From Salinicola salarius (GTDB lineage: Bacteria; Pseudomonadota; Gammaproteobacteria; Pseudomonadales; Halomonadaceae), in the NCBI RefSeq assembly GCF_003206135.1, contig NZ_PZJT01000024.1, positions 1-64,000 on the forward strand: 64,000 nucleotides of DNA. The letters are read 5' to 3'. Numbering within the stretch: position 1 is the stretch's first letter; every line of letters starts with the position of its first letter. The notes beneath the pieces are model-generated. The model searched no databases. It saw nothing but the letters and a program-made list of their open reading frames with translations, and was not told where the DNA came from. Shown piece after piece: positions 63,427 to 64,000 of this stretch. Both the position numbers and the translations under genes were made by a program.

Positions 63427-64000
63427 CGGAATCTCTGAATCCGCCTCCGCTGACGCGCCAGCAGACGCTGGAACGCCTGCGGGCCGATCCTTCGGTCTCG
63501 GTGCTGATCATCGGTGCCGGCATCAACGGCGCCGGGCTGTTTCGCGATCTGGCGCTGCAGGGTGTCGATACCCTGATCGTCGACAAGCAGGATTTCTGTG
63601 CCGGGGCCAGTGCCGCACCTTCGCGGTTGATCCATGGCGGCCTCAAGTATCTGGAGACCGGCGAGTTCCGGCTGGTGGCGCAGTCGACCCGGGAGCGCAA
63701 CCTGCTGTTGCGCAACGCGCCGCACGTGGTGCATCCGCTGCGTACGGCGATGCCCACGCACAGCTGGTGGGGCGGCATCTGGCCGTCGATCCAGCGCTTC
63801 TTTCGACGTCCGGCGAAGATCGACGACCGCGGCATCCTGATCAGCGAAGTGGGAATGACGCTCTATGATTTCTTCGGACGTCACTTTCGCAGCATGCCCC
63901 GCCATTCGGTGATGCTAGGACGCAAGGTGCATCGGTCGCTGCCGGATATTCGACGTGATGTGCGGGCGCTGCATACCTATTACGACGCGGCGATCAGCCA
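63423..64000 (+). CDS. eryB: FAD-dependent glycerol-3-phosphate-dehydrogenase-like protein, probable EryB (partial)
   Basis: The first 192 residues of an FAD enzyme cut by the window end. The FAD site VLIIGAGINGAGLFRDLALQ is at residue 27, followed by GASAAPSRLIHGGLKYLETG, the GlpD/EryB signature. EryB oxidises L-erythritol 4-phosphate to L-3-tetrulose 4-phosphate and passes electrons to the quinone pool. It is translationally coupled with the kinase (ATGA). Housekeeping GlpD is the alternative; the kinase neighbour argues against it. Confidence 0.82.
   Translation, partial: MTESLNPPPLTRQQTLERLRADPSVSVLIIGAGINGAGLFRDLALQGVDTLIVDKQDFCAGASAAPSRLIHGGLKYLETGEFRLVAQSTRERNLLLRNAPHVVHPLRTAMPTHSWWGGIWPSIQRFFRRPAKIDDRGILISEVGMTLYDFFGRHFRSMPRHSVMLGRKVHRSLPDIRRDVRALHTYYDAAIS

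Overview
The window looks like a chromosome segment of a moderately high-GC gammaproteobacterium, most likely a halophile of the Halomonadaceae (Halomonas, Salinicola, Chromohalobacter and relatives). This is inferred from the gene styles (linked epd and pgk, FMN-riboswitch ribH, lrgAB, several tripartite tricarboxylate transporters). No rRNA or other decisive marker is present. Bases about 3.6-20 kb look clearly more A/T-rich, with an IS element, a miniature repeat element and broken genes, and read as an accessory region. From about 20.7 kb onward the sequence is mostly GC-rich.

Region 1 (0-13.5 kb): an acyl-CoA catabolic operon on the minus strand (enoyl-CoA hydratase, 3-hydroxyacyl-CoA dehydrogenase, CaiB-type CoA-transferase, then perhaps etfB). 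It diverges from an IclR regulator and an acyl-CoA dehydrogenase. A miniature inverted-repeat element, an unassigned membrane protein, a complete TctCBA transporter, a quinone-oxidoreductase-like enzyme and a DUF1338 (2-oxoadipate dioxygenase-type) enzyme follow. Region 2 (13.5-15 kb): an IS3-like element with a frameshifted transposase, inside the deleted remains of another IS3-type element.

Region 3 (15-26.7 kb): two divergent operons (AtoE-type transporter, YciI-like protein, muconolactone isomerase and SDR; versus a hydroxyacyl-CoA dehydrogenase and a cyclase-family hydrolase), then a beta-ketoadipate lower pathway (catI, catJ, pcaF, pcaD). Next comes the decayed 3' part of a CatR/BenM-type LysR regulator fused to the end of an MHS-family transporter. 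A shared 19-bp palindromic motif precedes three of these catabolic operons and looks like an IclR-type operator.

Region 4 (26.9-46.6 kb): a TctDE-like two-component system with a binding-protein gene, diverging from a second tctCBA operon; a frameshifted binding-protein gene; tRNA-Ser(CGA); an EamA exporter; pgk and epd separated by a second copy of the miniature element; a truncated aconitase-X gene; a hydrolase; lrgAB; a class I fructose-bisphosphate aldolase; a third tctCBA operon; and ribH under an FMN riboswitch.

Region 5 (46.9-64 kb, runs off the end): a large four-carbon polyol (erythritol/threitol) locus. It has a SorC regulator, transketolase, TIM-like tetrulose-phosphate isomerase, DhaK-DhaL kinase, RpiB-like isomerase, an EltD-like dehydrogenase, DUF2291 plus an Rbs-type ABC importer, a DeoR regulator, a second dehydrogenase, an EryA-like kinase and an EryB-like dehydrogenase. 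The genes appear to encode two entry routes (oxidise then phosphorylate, and phosphorylate then oxidise) that meet at a tetrulose phosphate and end in D-erythrose 4-phosphate, which the co-located transketolase would feed into central metabolism.
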